In this document: piece by piece, positions 1 to 10,095 of the stretch
Position numbering within the stretch: position 1 is the stretch's first letter
How the letters are laid out: every line of letters begins with the position of its first letter
Source of the DNA: Erinaceus europaeus
Lineage: Eukaryota; Chordata; Mammalia; Eulipotyphla; Erinaceidae
Assembly: GCF_950295315.1 (NCBI RefSeq)
Contig: NW_026647288.1
Coordinates: 32,968 to 96,967, forward strand
Direction: 5' to 3'
DNA: 64,000 nucleotides
Notes under the pieces: model-generated
Database searches by the model: none
Told to the model about the DNA's origin: nothing
The model's input: only the letters and a program-made list of their open reading frames with translations
Made by a program: the position numbers and the translations under genes

Positions 1-46
1 TTGACTGGCTACGGAAGAAGGGCAAACGCTAGAAGAAGAAGAAGTA
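1..46 (+). mobile_element. 3' end of microsatellite-tailed retroposon
   Basis: The first bases match the 3' terminus of the element at 57249-57438 (reverse strand) and the short copy near 14235. All three share 'ggctacggaagaagggcaaa' or a close variant followed by a GAA-type tail. The copy is cut by the window start, so its length is unknown. The tail suggests a non-LTR retroposon of RTE type, which end in short microsatellites and not poly(A); that assignment is inference. Confidence 0.55.
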
Positions 47-285
47 CCAATACTATTAATCCACTGCTCCTGGAAGCCATTTTTTCCATTTTTATTAAAT
101 AAGACAGAGAGTAATTGAGAGGGGAGGGGAGACAGAGAGGGAAAGATCCAGAGAGACACCCACAGACCTAAATTGTCCCCCCACTCCCTGCAGGTGGGGA
201 GTGGGGGCTCAAACCTGGATCCTTGCACAGGTCCTTGTGCTTAGTACTATGTGCACTCAGCCAGGTGTACCATTGCCCAGCCCCT
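47..285 (-). mobile_element. Group C SINE (reverse)
   Basis: Reverse-strand tRNA-derived SINE. From left to right it shows the C tail module (ccactgctcctggaagcc), an A-rich linker with a degraded polyadenylation signal, the GA-rich complement of the CT stretch, the 'cctgcaggtggggagt' body, a B box complement and the 'cagcccc' head end. It directly follows the retroposon tail at 1-46. Confidence 0.85.
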
Positions 286-289
286 TCTC

Positions 290-492
290 TTTTTAAAATA
301 TTGTATTTGTTTACTTATTTATTGGATAGAGACAGGAATCAAAAGAGAAGGAGAGAGACAGAGAGATACCTGTAGCCCTGCTTCACCACTTATGAGGCTT
401 CTCTCCTGCAGGTTGGGGGCTGTGGGCTTGAACCTGGGTCCTTGGGCATGATAATGTGTGTGCTCAACCAGGTGTACCACCACCCAGCCCCC
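290..492 (-). mobile_element. Group A SINE (reverse)
   Basis: Reverse group A SINE. Its tail (tttacttatttattggatag) lies at the left and its head complement (ccaggtgtaccaccacccag) at the right. The B box complement sits in 'gggcttgaacctgggtcctt'. It lies head to tail with the preceding SINE. Confidence 0.88.
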
Positions 493-1316
493 TAAGTCTT
501 CCTATTTTAAAAAGAACTATTTGGGCAAGCCTCAAGATGTCTGAATATCATTTTCCCTCAACTGAGATAACAAAGCCAACAGCTCATGGATACCACAGAA
601 CAAAGAAGACAAAGCCTTCGGTCAAGTGTCCAGTATAAAAATTCACAAGAGGGCTCAGAAGCTTTCTCCTGTCTGGTTCTGTCCTTAGTAGGTGATTTAT
701 ACACGGTTGCCCCTGGGAAAATGCCTAAGTGAGGGTTTCTTGAGAGACTTAATTACATCTAGTAAATCAATCAGAAGACAAATGTCATTCCAGTGTGCCC
801 TCTGTGTCACAGAATTTGAAATGCTCTTCATGGAAGATTCCAGAAGCTGACTGTCAAAAGCTGAGCAGTGAAGGACAGCTGTGTCTGCTGATGCCTTGTG
901 CCCTTGCCGCTTCTCCAGCTGCAGGTCTGAAGAGCACCCCACCCCAGGCCAGGCAGGCTCCTCTGGGTATAATGAAAGCAGAGAGACGGATGGCCACAAA
1001 ATCCAGCCTTCAGATAACCCCAGGATGCACCAGCAAGTGTGGAGAGGAAGGTGTTTGGGGACAATAAATCACAGCCGAGGAGGAAGGGAAATAGGGTCCC
1101 CTTTCTCACGAGGGTGTCAGCCTTAAAGGTGAGCCCCAGTTTGTCTTAACTTGTGATGCTCACGGGCTTGTCTGTACCCCATCCTGGGATGAACAAGGTA
1201 GACGTGAAGCCCTCATTGTAAGGAACCTGCAGTGACTAACACACAACAAGCACAGTCCAGAGTTAGGGGACCATGTTGGGAAATTGGTTTTCAGGCTTAA
1301 TTTTTATGTCTGAAGC

Positions 1317-1317
<1 letters not shown>
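493..1317. other. Unique sequence, nothing recognised
   Basis: No SINE, LINE or coding homology was recognised. Short open frames on both strands overlap each other, have no shared domain, and look like chance frames in moderately GC-rich DNA. Confidence 0.5.

Positions 1318-1347
<30 letters not shown>
1318..1347. repeat. (CA)n microsatellite
   Basis: About 14 uninterrupted CA dinucleotides, followed by 'ctacaccc'. Confidence 0.95.
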
Positions 1348-1350
<3 letters not shown>

Positions 1351-1376
1351 CACCCGGAATAGGGGGGGAATGTCTC

Positions 1377-1652
1377 TAGGTTTTTCACTGGGGGTGTCAG
1401 CACTGTGAATCCACTGTTCCTGGCAGTCATTTTTTTTTCCATTTTATTGGATGAATTGGACAGAAAGAAATTGAGAGAGGAATGGGGTGATAGAGACGGG
1501 AAGAGAAAGATAGACATCTGCAGACCTGCTATGCCACTTGTAAAACATCCTCCCTGCTGGTGGGGAGTGGGGACTTGACCCCAGATCCTTGCACAGGGCC
1601 TTGCATTTGGTACTGTGTGTAATTAACCGGGTGCACCACTGCCTAGCCTCCA
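1377..1652 (-). mobile_element. Group C SINE (reverse)
   Basis: Contains the C tail complement (ccactgttcctggcagtcat), a short T run, a GA-rich stretch, 'ctgctggtggggagtgggga' and the head complement 'gggtgcaccactgcctagcc'. Moderately diverged. Confidence 0.82.
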
Positions 1653-3196
1653 CCGCTGAACCCCTTTATTGAAACTGGTGCATTCATGACCATAGCAAAC
1701 TCAGGCTCCTAAGTCACACATCTGCTGTCAAATCCTCTTTTGAAATAAGGGACATGACTTCCAAGACTAGGTCACTGCATATGGCCAGAGTAGTGTTCTG
1801 ATCTTAATCTTTTTCTCTTTCTTCTTCTCTCAGACTCTCCCTCTCTGCCATTAAATGAGTTGATCTTGACAAACAAAGGAACCTTTAGAAAATTCATCTG
1901 GCAAGGAAATGAGGCCTCCTGCTCACAGCCAGGTGAGTAAAGTAACTTGGAAGAAGATCCCCCAACCCCAATCGAACATTCAAATGAATCTGCAACCCCA
2001 TAGAGACCTTACACCAGACCCTCCCAGATAAGCAAGTCTTAAGTCACTGAGTACAGAAATTGTCATAGGATAAACACTTGCCCTTTCAAGTCTCCTTTTT
2101 GCGGGGAATAATCTTTTATAAAACAACAGATAATGGATAAACCGCCCCCCTTTATTTTTAAATAAATTCAAAAATAAATATTTTCCCCATCTACATGGGA
2201 GAAGCTTCATGAACAGTGAAGCAGTCCTGTGCTCTCCCCACTGTACAAAGGTCTTAGCCACTTGACAGTTTTCAACCTACAAAATCCCACATGGTGTCAG
2301 CTCTACAGGGACCTGGAGTGGACATCAAGGGCCTACAGACTCTTGTCCCAGGGTCTTCAGCGGAAGCCAACAGTATTTCTAGAAGTGAGAGCCTCCACAG
2401 CCTGGGCTTCAATGTTCTCTCTTCCCAGCTCAGGCTGGAAGGAGGTACGCAGAGTCCTCAGTGGCTTTCCTCTCAACCCACCTCTCTGCTGAGCTCACAG
2501 CACTGCACTGTACAAGCCCCCAATTCAGGGAGGCCACTGTCACATAGAGCAGCCGTCCTGGAAGGTGTCTTGGGGACAGATGATCAGAGAGATTGGTTCG
2601 AAGGTCCTGCTCAATCCCAGGGCTCCAGCCAAGCCTTGGGGAGCCCTTTGGGAGTTGGGGGTGGGTGCGGGTGCTCTCATTTCTCAGGGGCTGCCCCAGC
2701 AGGTGGTTCCTAGCAGGCGGTCAATAGGGCCCTTCTGGTCTGGGACCCAGGGCTCTTTGGAGAGGTCAAACCCGAGGGCCGGAGGGCACGGTTCCAGAGG
2801 TCATGAGGTCAAGACCCGTCACAGTGACAGATGAATCTGAGCCTGTCTCACCCTCACCCCCTCCTCTCTGCAAGGAGAGAGCCAAGCCTCTTGAGAGGGG
2901 CCAGGAGGCGGTGGCATGGGGGGGGTTAGGGGGGAAGCGGAGGAGACTAACAAAGAAAGGCGAGCCTGGTGTCTGGCCGGCACCTCTCAACTGGTCTTCA
3001 TTAGGGGGCCCCCGGTCTCTCTTCTGCCGCCCTCTGCCCCTGGCTGATGGGGCGCTGTCTCCAGGCCTCTCTCAACTGTTCCTCATTAGGTGGAACAGTG
3101 AGCTTTTGTCCCTCATGAAGCCGTCTTTGTTCCTCCAGCCCAGCCAAGCTAGAAAGCCAGAAACTGATACAAAACAATGCCACTCTATCCTGAGGG

Positions 3197-3197
<1 letters not shown>
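1653..3197. other. Unique sequence with one possible SINE scrap
   Basis: Largely unrecognised. Around 2185-2245, 'gggagaagcttcatgaacag' followed by 'tgaagcagtcctg' resembles an isolated SINE body. From 2300 to 3200 the sequence is GC-richer with two long open frames (2291-2713 and 2803-3348), but their products are low-complexity with no recognisable domain, and the second runs into the CA repeat. Confidence 0.5.

Positions 3198-3251
<54 letters not shown>
3198..3251. repeat. (CA)n microsatellite
   Basis: About 26 uninterrupted CA units. It explains the His-Thr and Cys-Val polymers in the overlapping open frames. Confidence 0.97.
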
Positions 3252-3253
<2 letters not shown>

Positions 3254-3849
3254 TCCTCCTCTCCCCCTCAACCTTTTCCTGGATGGGCAAAGAAGGGTGT
3301 CACGACCCTCAAGACACACCCCAGTCACACCCCTGCATGTCATGCTGAGAACCCATCCCATCCAGGGGAGGACAGTGGTTCCCAAAATCAGCTCCCCCTG
3401 CAGAAGTCATCTCAGGAGTGTTAACGTTACCCATAACCCAGCCCTCCCACTCTCAGAAACTCTCATCAAACTGGTCTAAGGGTGTTACCCAAGCACCCCC
3501 AAGCACGGGACTCTGCAAAGCCACTGGACATGACTGTGGAGAGAAAGAAAGTTTAGAGCTCCAAAATTGAGATGGACAGCACACTACTGATTCTCCCTGC
3601 CCACCTGCTGCCTTGGCAGGCTGGGAAATTTGGGGTGGGCCATAGGACATTATAGAATTGGTGAGATTGGAGGTCACCTGCTGGAACGACCAGAGGAGAC
3701 ACACCTACGTGAAGCCAGTGTAGTTATCCTGGGGGTCAAGAGCCGGCTTTTGGCATCTTTGGTTCTGTGCAGATACTGTAAGATCAGCAGGGGTCCTGCC
3801 CTGCTTCCTTGTCAATGGTCTTCACTGCTGGGGTCTAAACCTCCACACC
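3252..3849. other. Unique sequence, nothing recognised
   Basis: No repeat family or exon was recognised in this stretch. Confidence 0.45.
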
Positions 3850-3947
3850 TCACCCCTCAGGGTCCTTGCGTTATCCTACACAGTGCTCTGGGTTCAAGCC
3901 CTGGCATCAGATGAAAGCAGCAGGAAGGGTGGAATAGTAATAAGGAG

Positions 3948-3984
<37 letters not shown>

Positions 3985-4010
3985 AGAAAAAATTAAAAAA
4001 GAGGAAGAAG
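3850..4010 (+). mobile_element. Group D-like SINE remnant with CT tract
   Basis: A partial tRNA-like head with B-box-like 'gggttcaagccctggcatca' is followed by a (CT)n tract at about 3948-3984 and an A-rich end (aaaaaattaaaaaag). The A-box half is not clear, so the copy is 5'-degraded. Confidence 0.5.
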
Positions 4011-4055
4011 GAGGAGGAGAACTACAAGAAAAAGAAGGAAAGAAGGAAAGAAAGA

Positions 4056-4252
4056 GGGGCTGGGTGGTGGCACACCTGGTTGAGCACACAAGGACCCAAG
4101 TTCGAGCCCCTGGTCCCCATCTGCAGGAAGAAAGTTTCATGAGTGGTGAAGCAAGGCTGCAGGTGTTTCTCTGTCTCCCTCCCTTTCTATTACCCCTTTC
4201 CCTCCCAATTTCTGGCTGTCTATATCCAATAAATAAATAAAAGTAATAACAT
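4056..4252 (+). mobile_element. Group A SINE
   Basis: Begins 'ggggctgggtggtggcacac' and carries B box 'gttcgagcc', the 'ctgcaggaagaaag' body, a CT-rich stretch and the end 'tatccaataaataaataaaa'. A small deletion between the A-box and B-box halves removes most of the usual 'atgttacagtgcgcaagg'. Confidence 0.88.
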
Positions 4253-4277
4253 TTAAAAGACAGAGAGAGAAAAAGAA

Positions 4278-4731
4278 AGGTGGGTGGTGACTTACCTGGT
4301 TAAGTGCATGCAGAGGACCCAGTACCATGCACAAGGACCCAGTGCCATGCACAAGGACCCAGTGCCATGCACAAGGACCCAGTGCCATGCACAAGGACCC
4401 AATGCCATGCACAAGGACCCAGTGCCATGCACAAGGACCCAATGCCATGCACAAGGACCCAGTGCCATGCACAAGGCAGGTTCAAGTCCCTTGGCCCCCA
4501 TCTGCAGGGGCCGAACTTCATAAGTGGTGAATCAATGCTGCAGGAATCTCTCCCTCCCCCTTTATAGCTCTCTCACTCTCTCAATTTCTCTCTTTTCTAG
4601 CAAACAAAATAAGTTTGAAACAATTAGAAAGAGAGAGAAAGGAAGGAGGGAAGAAAGAAGAAAGAAAAGAAAAAGTTGCCAGAAAATAGTGCAGTTCTAC
4701 AGGCACCAAGCCCCAGAGATAACTCTGTTGG
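4278..4731 (+). mobile_element. Group C SINE with internal minisatellite
   Basis: The head starts near 'gtgggtggtgacttacctgg'. The tRNA-like region is expanded by eight copies of a 20-bp unit (4321-4475), after which the B box (ggttcaagtcc), body, CT stretch and C tail (caccaagccccagagataac) follow in normal order. The element is therefore about 150 bp longer than its relatives. Its tail passes into a GAAA tract. Confidence 0.85.
4321..4475. repeat. 20-bp minisatellite inside a SINE
   Basis: Seven full units plus one partial unit of 'agtgccatgcacaaggaccc' at an exact 20-base period, with G/A and G/A variation at few positions (for example 'agtacc' at 4321 and 'aatgcc' at 4401 and 4441). The unit is the segment between the A box and B box of the SINE head. 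Because 20 is not a multiple of 3, all frames stay open and give spurious repeat proteins on both strands. Confidence 0.97.
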
Positions 4732-4732
4732 T

Positions 4733-4787
<55 letters not shown>

Positions 4788-4855
4788 GAGGGATGGAGGA
4801 AGGAAAGGAGGGAGGAAGGGAAGGAGGGAGGGAGGGAAAGAAGAAAGGAAGAGCT
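4732..4855. repeat. (GAAA)n and GGGA-rich purine tract
   Basis: About 14 GAAA units, then a GGA/GGGA-rich purine run. It directly follows the C tail of the preceding SINE and so probably grew from that element's A-rich end. Confidence 0.93.
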
Positions 4856-5157
4856 CATTGTCTGGCATCAAATTTAAAGAAAATATTTAAAAATCACATT
4901 TTCAAAGACATGTCTGATGATGGAAGAGCCTGTGGGCTAGAGACAGACCATCTTGCCAACTCTCGTTCCCAGAGCACCAGGAAGGGTTATTTAAACAACA
5001 GCTAGTAAGCTTCCTGATTCTCCTGTGTGAGTGGGAAGAAGGGATGTCACTTTGCAAAGGAAGGTTCCCTCCCCACCAGGGCCCCAAACAGTTTCCCTCC
5101 CAACCTCCAGTAAAATTCTCACCTCTTTATCACCCAGACCTTAATACTCTGTGTTGG
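4856..5157. other. Unique sequence, nothing recognised
   Basis: About 300 bases without a recognised repeat or exon. Confidence 0.4.
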
Positions 5158-5351
5158 GTGCCCAGTGCCAGATTTTGCAAATAAAGACACGTGACTCCCA
5201 GCTCAATTTGAATTTCAGATGAACCACGAATATTTTTTTAGTGTAGTGTGTCAGTTGTAAGATGTAGGGAGTACTTATCCTCACTGGTTTTTAGCTGTTC
5301 ATCTGAAATTCAAATTAAACTGGGAACCCTATTTTACCTGGCAGCTCTAGG
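5158..5351. mobile_element. Ancient palindromic DNA transposon (hAT-type MITE-like)
   Basis: Long inverted arms: 'aatttgaatttcagatgaac' near 5201-5220 and its near-perfect complement 'gttcatctgaaattcaaatt' near 5297-5316, separated by about 75 bases and extended outward by imperfect pairs (cagattttgcaaataaa against acctggcagctctagg). This is the layout of old non-autonomous palindromic elements such as the MER53-like group shared by placental mammals. The exact family name is from memory. Confidence 0.65.
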
Positions 5352-5505
5352 ATCTGGCAAGCAGGGATGTTGCAAATTGATGCAAATGAACTCGATTCAT
5401 TTGGTCTTTGCTTAGCAGGTAGCTAAATGGTTTCTCCAGAAATGGATGTTTCCAGTGGGGACAGGAAATCATCATGTTTACTATTTTGTTGGTGTTGCTT
5501 TAGTT

Positions 5506-5581
5506 TGGTGCCAGAGATGGAATCCAGGACTTCATATGTGGAATGCACATGTTCTGCCATGGAGCTGCATCTCTGGCACCA
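5506..5581 (-). pseudogene. tRNA-Ala-like pseudogene or ID-like SINE head
   Basis: On the reverse strand this 76-base block reads 'agatgcagctccatggcaga', then a divergent anticodon region, then 'tggattccatctctggcacc' and a final A. It parallels tRNA-Ala (GATGTAGCTCAGTGGTAGAG and GGTTCGATCCCCGGC). The ends form a perfect 14-base inverted repeat (tggtgccagagatg). The B box is degraded (ATTCCATC for GTTCGATC), so it is a retropseudogene, not a working tRNA gene. Confidence 0.5.
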
Positions 5582-5789
5582 TTTTGACTTTGCAATGCTG
5601 TACCGAGAAGGATTCTTATGTCACAGCAGTATGTGAGGAGAAAGAATAGCAAGATTGATTAGTAATGTCTGCCATGGGTCCAAGAGAGAGGATATAGGAA
5701 TGTGAGCTGCATGCAGAGGTCACAGATCCAATGCCTAATCACCTGTAATGAAGAGTCTTGTGGAAGTGATAAACACATGATCATATTTC

Positions 5790-6082
5790 TTTTTTGATTC
5801 TTTTTCCCACCAGAGTTGTCAACAGGGCTCAGTGCCTAAACAGTGAAATCACTGATCCTGGTGGCAATTTTTTTTCCCTCCCCTCTTGTAGCACAAAGAG
5901 AAACTGAGAGGAGAAGGAGACATAAAGATGGTGAGAGACACCCATCACATTATTTCACTACTTGTGAAGCTCCCTCCCCCCCCCCAATGGCCACCCCACA
6001 AGTGGAGATCACGGGCTTGAACCAGGGTCCTTATGCATGTCGATATGTGTGCTCAACCAGATGTGCCACTGTCTGATTCCAA
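5790..6082 (-). mobile_element. Group C SINE (reverse)
   Basis: C tail complement (cactgatcctggtggcaatt) at left and head complement (caaccagatgtgccactgtc) at right, with B box complement 'gcttgaaccagggtcctt'. Diverged, with a C-rich expansion in the body near 5979. Confidence 0.8.
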
Positions 6083-6192
6083 GGGTGATATTTCTGAAAG
6101 AAGAGAAAAAGATGGAGAAGCAGAAGAAATGGAAATACTGAGTCTTGAAAACTAAGGGTTGGTTTACCATACAGAGACCAACCCTTTGCTCC

Positions 6193-6315
6193 AGTTTCTT
6201 TCTCTCCTCCTCCTCCTCTACTTCTTCCTCTTCTTCTTCCCCTTCCTCTTCTCCTCCTTCTTCTCTTCCTTCTCCTTTTGCTTTCCCTTCTCCTTCATGT
6301 TCAACTTCTTCTTGT
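6193..6315. repeat. Polypyrimidine TTC/TCC tract
   Basis: Over 100 bases of almost pure pyrimidine on the plus strand, mixed CTT/CCT units. Confidence 0.9.
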
Positions 6316-6499
6316 CAGTCTCCAGATACCCAGTAGATATAGGACCCAGGAGCACCAGCCCAGCACATTGAATTGGAAGCTACAAGTAGGGTGATGACAT
6401 CAAATGGATTTTGAATCTTTCTTCCTCTTCTCTCACTAGAAGCTTGAGTAATCTAAAGGCATGTGATAGTAAAACTCTTGAGTCAATAGAGAAAGTCTT

Positions 6500-6648
6500 T
6501 CAGAGTCAAGGAGGTAGTTTAGTGTTTGAGCATCTGACTTGTATAGCTGTGGTCCCAGAAGTGCAGGTTCAAATCCCAGCACTGCCATAAGTCAAAGCTC
6601 TGGTTTCTCTATCCCCCACCCCCAACTAAATAAGTCTTTAAAAAGAAA
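6500..6648 (+). mobile_element. Group D SINE
   Basis: A tRNA-like head (ggtagtttagtgtttgagca), B-box-like 'caggttcaaatcccagcact', then 'ccataagtcaaagctctggt' matching the D tail, and an A-rich end. Old copy. Confidence 0.7.
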
Positions 6649-7964
6649 GAGAAGGTTCTCTTGGGGAATTCCCACCCTCAAGTATTTTTTCTTGCCCAGA
6701 GATGAGGAAGCCCATCCTGACCATCACACCACCACTCTGGCAACACTAAGAACCATGGCTCTTTCTCGGCTGCTGGCATCAACTAGGGAGGAAGCCAAGA
6801 GCCCCTTTTGCATGGAAATGCCCACTCCTGTGCACATTCGAGATGGCAGAAGGAACCTATTCATCACCATGAAAACTCTCACCCTCACCCCCTGCTCCAG
6901 GGCCATTCTCCAGGAAGAATGACCATGCAGTGCTTGTAAATACATGTCTTTAGGTTTAAACAGATTGCATCATTATTTTTATTTTCCAAGGGGAGAGCCC
7001 ATGTGAAGGGAACACAAGGCCTGCTTGGGTATTTGTCCTGTAGACAATACGTCCCTGGGTCAGATGCTGTTTCCGTATCTTCTGCCCAAGCCAAGTGGTC
7101 TCTCAACAGGAGAGGGGTGCCAACTCCTAGCATTCTATTTTCATACCGTTTGATGATAAAAATCACTCCCTGCAGGACGAATGGTAGGGAACAAAAACAG
7201 GAAGCAGCCCCTTGATTAGATAGGGGCAGGGTAGCTTATGGAGTGGAAAACAAAATGACTATGATGATAAATGAGTGCTCCATGGACACTGCCATCCCCT
7301 TCCTGCACAAGACAAGAATAGATAGAAAGGAGGAGTGGGGAAGATTTGGGCTTCCAGACCATAAAGGAGGCTTGCTTCCACCTTGTCCCTTAGTGAGTAG
7401 GTGCCTTCCTTGAACTGCTTCTTTGGTTGAGGCCATTGGGAAAGCCATCTGGTTTCCAGTCACATCTTTGGAAAAATCTGGTCTAGGTGATTTAGTGTCT
7501 TGTTTTGACACATGGAGATGCTGTGAAAGCTACAGTCTTCGGGCCTCAGCCCAGACTGAACCAGACCTTATGTTGTCTCCTGATATTCAGAGAGAGTGGT
7601 TTTTAACTGAGAGAGATAGTTTCGTTCTATGGGGACAGAATGCTTGCCAATGTGTAGACTGGAATTTTACAATGACAGGAAGAGCTACTTGGCATCTTGG
7701 GCTGTGTCTTAAAATGTTGCCAGGCACCTTATAATGCTCCATAAAGCCCCCTCACAAGTAAGAATGAACCAATCCAAAATGGCCAAAGTTGCAAAACCTT
7801 GGCTTATGATACTAAGACATGAAGACTTAATTGTAGAAGGCCTGGTGTGTGGATGTGGTCATGGTTATACGTACACTTTCGACATCATAGATTCAGTCAA
7901 CAAAGAGGGGAAAAAAAAGAAAGACTCAACCTCATACCTGAAAACAAACTATTCACATGGATAA

Positions 7965-7966
<2 letters not shown>
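6649..7966. other. Unique sequence, nothing recognised
   Basis: About 1.3 kb without a recognised repeat. Open frames at 6539-6922, 7423-7734 and 7734-7964 have no domain I recognise and no splice context I would trust. Confidence 0.5.

Positions 7967-8006
<40 letters not shown>
7967..8006. repeat. (CA)n microsatellite
   Basis: About 19 CA units with a leading 'gcg'. Confidence 0.96.
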
Positions 8007-8008
<2 letters not shown>

Positions 8009-8084
8009 AACATTCCCCCCACAAGACACTAGGGCTTCAGGCCTGCCCAAAGTATATAAAACATCTGATTATTCCAACGAGGGC

Positions 8085-8220
8085 CTCATGATAAGAGCTT
8101 GGATTCAAGTCTCACCTTGACATGTACTTCCTGTGTGGCTTTTGAGAAGTTCCTTGTTCATTCTGAGACTCAGCTCCATATTAATGCAATGGGCACAATA
8201 ACTTCTACTTTATATAAAGG
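8085..8220 (+). mobile_element. MIR remnant
   Basis: Order of MIR landmarks: 'gagcttggattcaagtctca', 'cttcctgtgtggcttttgag', 'actcagctccatattaatgc', 'gggcacaataac'. These correspond to the MIR tRNA-like end, the CORE 'gtgtgaccttgggcaag' and 'cctcagtttcctcatctgta'. Heavily diverged, as expected of this ancient SINE. Confidence 0.6.
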
Positions 8221-8769
8221 GGTTTGTTTTATATTTTATATGACTATAAGATATAATCTCTTGTTTCATTATTTGATCACGTCAAAATGAGTACTGGTTA
8301 AAGTATTATTTGAAATCTGGTTGACTGCAAGAGGGGAGATAGTAAATTTTGTTACTATTGATCAACCTCATTGTCATCTTTGAATCTGATCGTGTATTTC
8401 AGTTATTTCTTCTCAGTATCTGAAGGAGTTTTGTTGGTGGTGTTGAGAAGCATGACTAAAGGCACCATGATGTAAAGTAAAACTCTTTATTGCTCTCTCT
8501 CTCTCTGTCTTTATTGCTCTCTCTTTGTCTCTACGGCAGCTGTGGCTCCAGGGAAATAAGGACCAACAGATGACTTCCTTAGGTGGTTTCCTTAAAGTGT
8601 TCTCATCATGAGAGTTGGTAACTGTCTGAAGTTGGGCTAGGAGATATGACACCTCTGGATAAAGTTCTTCATTTTTCACTGGACAAGGAACAAAACTAGT
8701 GTGGACACTGTCCAAGGAGAAGATGTAGGACAAGTGGACCATGGGGGGAGGGGCGGGGCAGGGGAGGAT
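8221..8769. other. Unique sequence with short CT tract
   Basis: No family recognised. A CT-rich patch at about 8492-8540 is the only structure seen. Confidence 0.45.
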
Positions 8770-9043
8770 AGAAAATTAGTCTAGTCAGGCTGGAAGTATG
8801 GATCGACCTGTCAACGCCCATGTTCAGCAGGGAAGCAATTACAGAAGTCAGACCTTCCACCTTCTGCATCCCATAAGGACCTTGGGTCCATACTCCCAAA
8901 GGGTTAAAGAATAGGAAAGCTATCAGGGGAGGGGATGGGATACAGAGTTCTGGTGGTGGGAATTGTGTGAATTTGTACCCTTCTTATCCTATGGTTTAGT
9001 CAATGTTTCCTTTTTATAAATAATTTAAAAAAAAAAAAAAAGG
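8770..9043 (+). mobile_element. Family E LINE-type 3' end
   Basis: Contains 'gttcagcagggaagcaatta', 'ccttccaccttctgcatccc', 'ggaaagctatcaggggaggg' and 'agagttctggtggtgggaat', then an A-rich end at about 9025-9042. Several other copies share these landmarks in the same order with different 5' start points, the pattern of 5'-truncated LINE insertions. Confidence 0.75.
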
Positions 9044-9290
9044 AGGGAAGAAGGGAGGGATACGACTAAGAACCCTGACACCATATGTAGCATGGTGTCT
9101 TTTACTGTGTGGTCTCTAGAAAAAAATCACTCATTTTTTTCTGTCTTGATTTTCCATTCTGTAAAATAGAGATGATCATTGTCCCAGGTAGTAATGATTT
9201 ATGGTCACTTTGTAAAGTACATTACACTCAAAAGGATTTTATAATGAATTGAAATGAATCAAAGCAATTCATAAGAATTGAAGAAAAAAA
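9044..9290 (+). mobile_element. Possible MIR remnant in otherwise unique DNA
   Basis: At about 9115-9240, 'tctgtcttgattttccattc' and 'tgtaaaatagagatgatcat' resemble the MIR 'cctcagtttcctcatctgtaaaatggggat' segment. The rest is unrecognised. Confidence 0.4.
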
Positions 9291-9500
9291 AGTCTAGGGG
9301 TCAGGTGGTAGTGCACCTGGTTGAGTGCACATGTTACAGTGCGTAAGGACTTGGGTTGGATCCCCTGGTCCCCACCTACAGGGGGAAAGCTTCACAGTGG
9401 TGAAGCAGAGCTATAGGTGTCTCTGTCTTTCTCCCTATCTCCCCACCCCTCAATTTCTGTCTGTCTATAAAATAAATAAAGATAAAATCTTTAAAACAAA
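9291..9500 (+). mobile_element. Group A SINE
   Basis: Head 'caggtggtagtgcacctggt', B-box region 'cttgggttggatcccctggt' (mutated B box), body 'ctacagggggaaagcttcac' and end 'ctataaaataaataaagata'. Confidence 0.87.
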
Positions 9501-9675
9501 GAAAGGAGGAAGGAAGGGAAGAAAGAAAGAGAGAGAGAGAAAGAAAGAGAGAGAGAAATAAATAAAGGAAGGAAGGAAGGAAGAAAGAAAAAAGAAAGAA
9601 AGACAGACAGACAGAAAGAAAGAAAGAAAGAAAGAAAGGATGAAAGAATGAATGAATGAAAGAGAGAGAAGGAAA
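9501..9675. repeat. Compound purine microsatellite (GGAA, GA, ACAG, GAAA, GAAT)
   Basis: Tandem blocks of changing unit directly downstream of the SINE tail at 9291-9500, ending 'gaatgaatgaatgaaagaga'. Growth from the SINE tail is the simplest explanation. Confidence 0.93.
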
Positions 9676-9929
9676 ATTAGTCTAGCATCATCAGTAACCT
9701 TTTGGGCAAAGGCATGAAAATATTTCCACCCAGTCTTTCAGAGGTGTGAAGTCCCACCTAAGTAGGTATAACATTATTACCTCCCCTTTAAATGGTGGAG
9801 ATATTTAATTGATGGTTTTCAGTTCTTTGCCAAAACTCAGTACAGGAGGCCACTTTTGACACTTATGATAAATGAATCAAGAAGAACTGAACTCAGGATG
9901 TGGTCAGGAAGACCATGTTTTAACAACAC

Positions 9930-10095
9930 TTTGAACTTTATTTCATTTTATTTTTATATAGAGGCAGAGAAAGAAAGAAGGAAAGAGGTCTCAGCCCCAA
10001 ACCTTCCTTCAATATAATGAAGACTGGGCTCAAACTTGGGTCACGCACACGGCAAAGCAACACCCCATCCAAGTGAGCTCTTTCACCAGCCAGTC
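9930..10095 (-). mobile_element. Degenerate reverse SINE (D-like)
   Basis: T/A-rich left end, GA-rich middle (gaggcagagaaagaaagaag), B box complement 'gggctcaaacttgggtcacg', and 'agtgagctctttcaccagcc' at the head side. It resembles the blocks at 24240-24420 and 53260-53425. Confidence 0.5.

Noticed and set aside
2291..2713. 140-codon open frame in a GC-richer stretch
   Set aside because: Ser/Gly-rich product without a domain, other frames open over the same bases. Chance frame is the simpler explanation.
4321..4475. CRISPR-like regular array
   Set aside because: Adjacent 20-bp units without spacers, inside a SINE in a mammalian genome. It is a minisatellite.
4284..4567. Repeat protein with His-Lys-Asp-Pro-type units on both strands
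   Set aside because: Pure product of a 20-bp minisatellite inside a SINE, open in all frames because 20 is not a multiple of 3.
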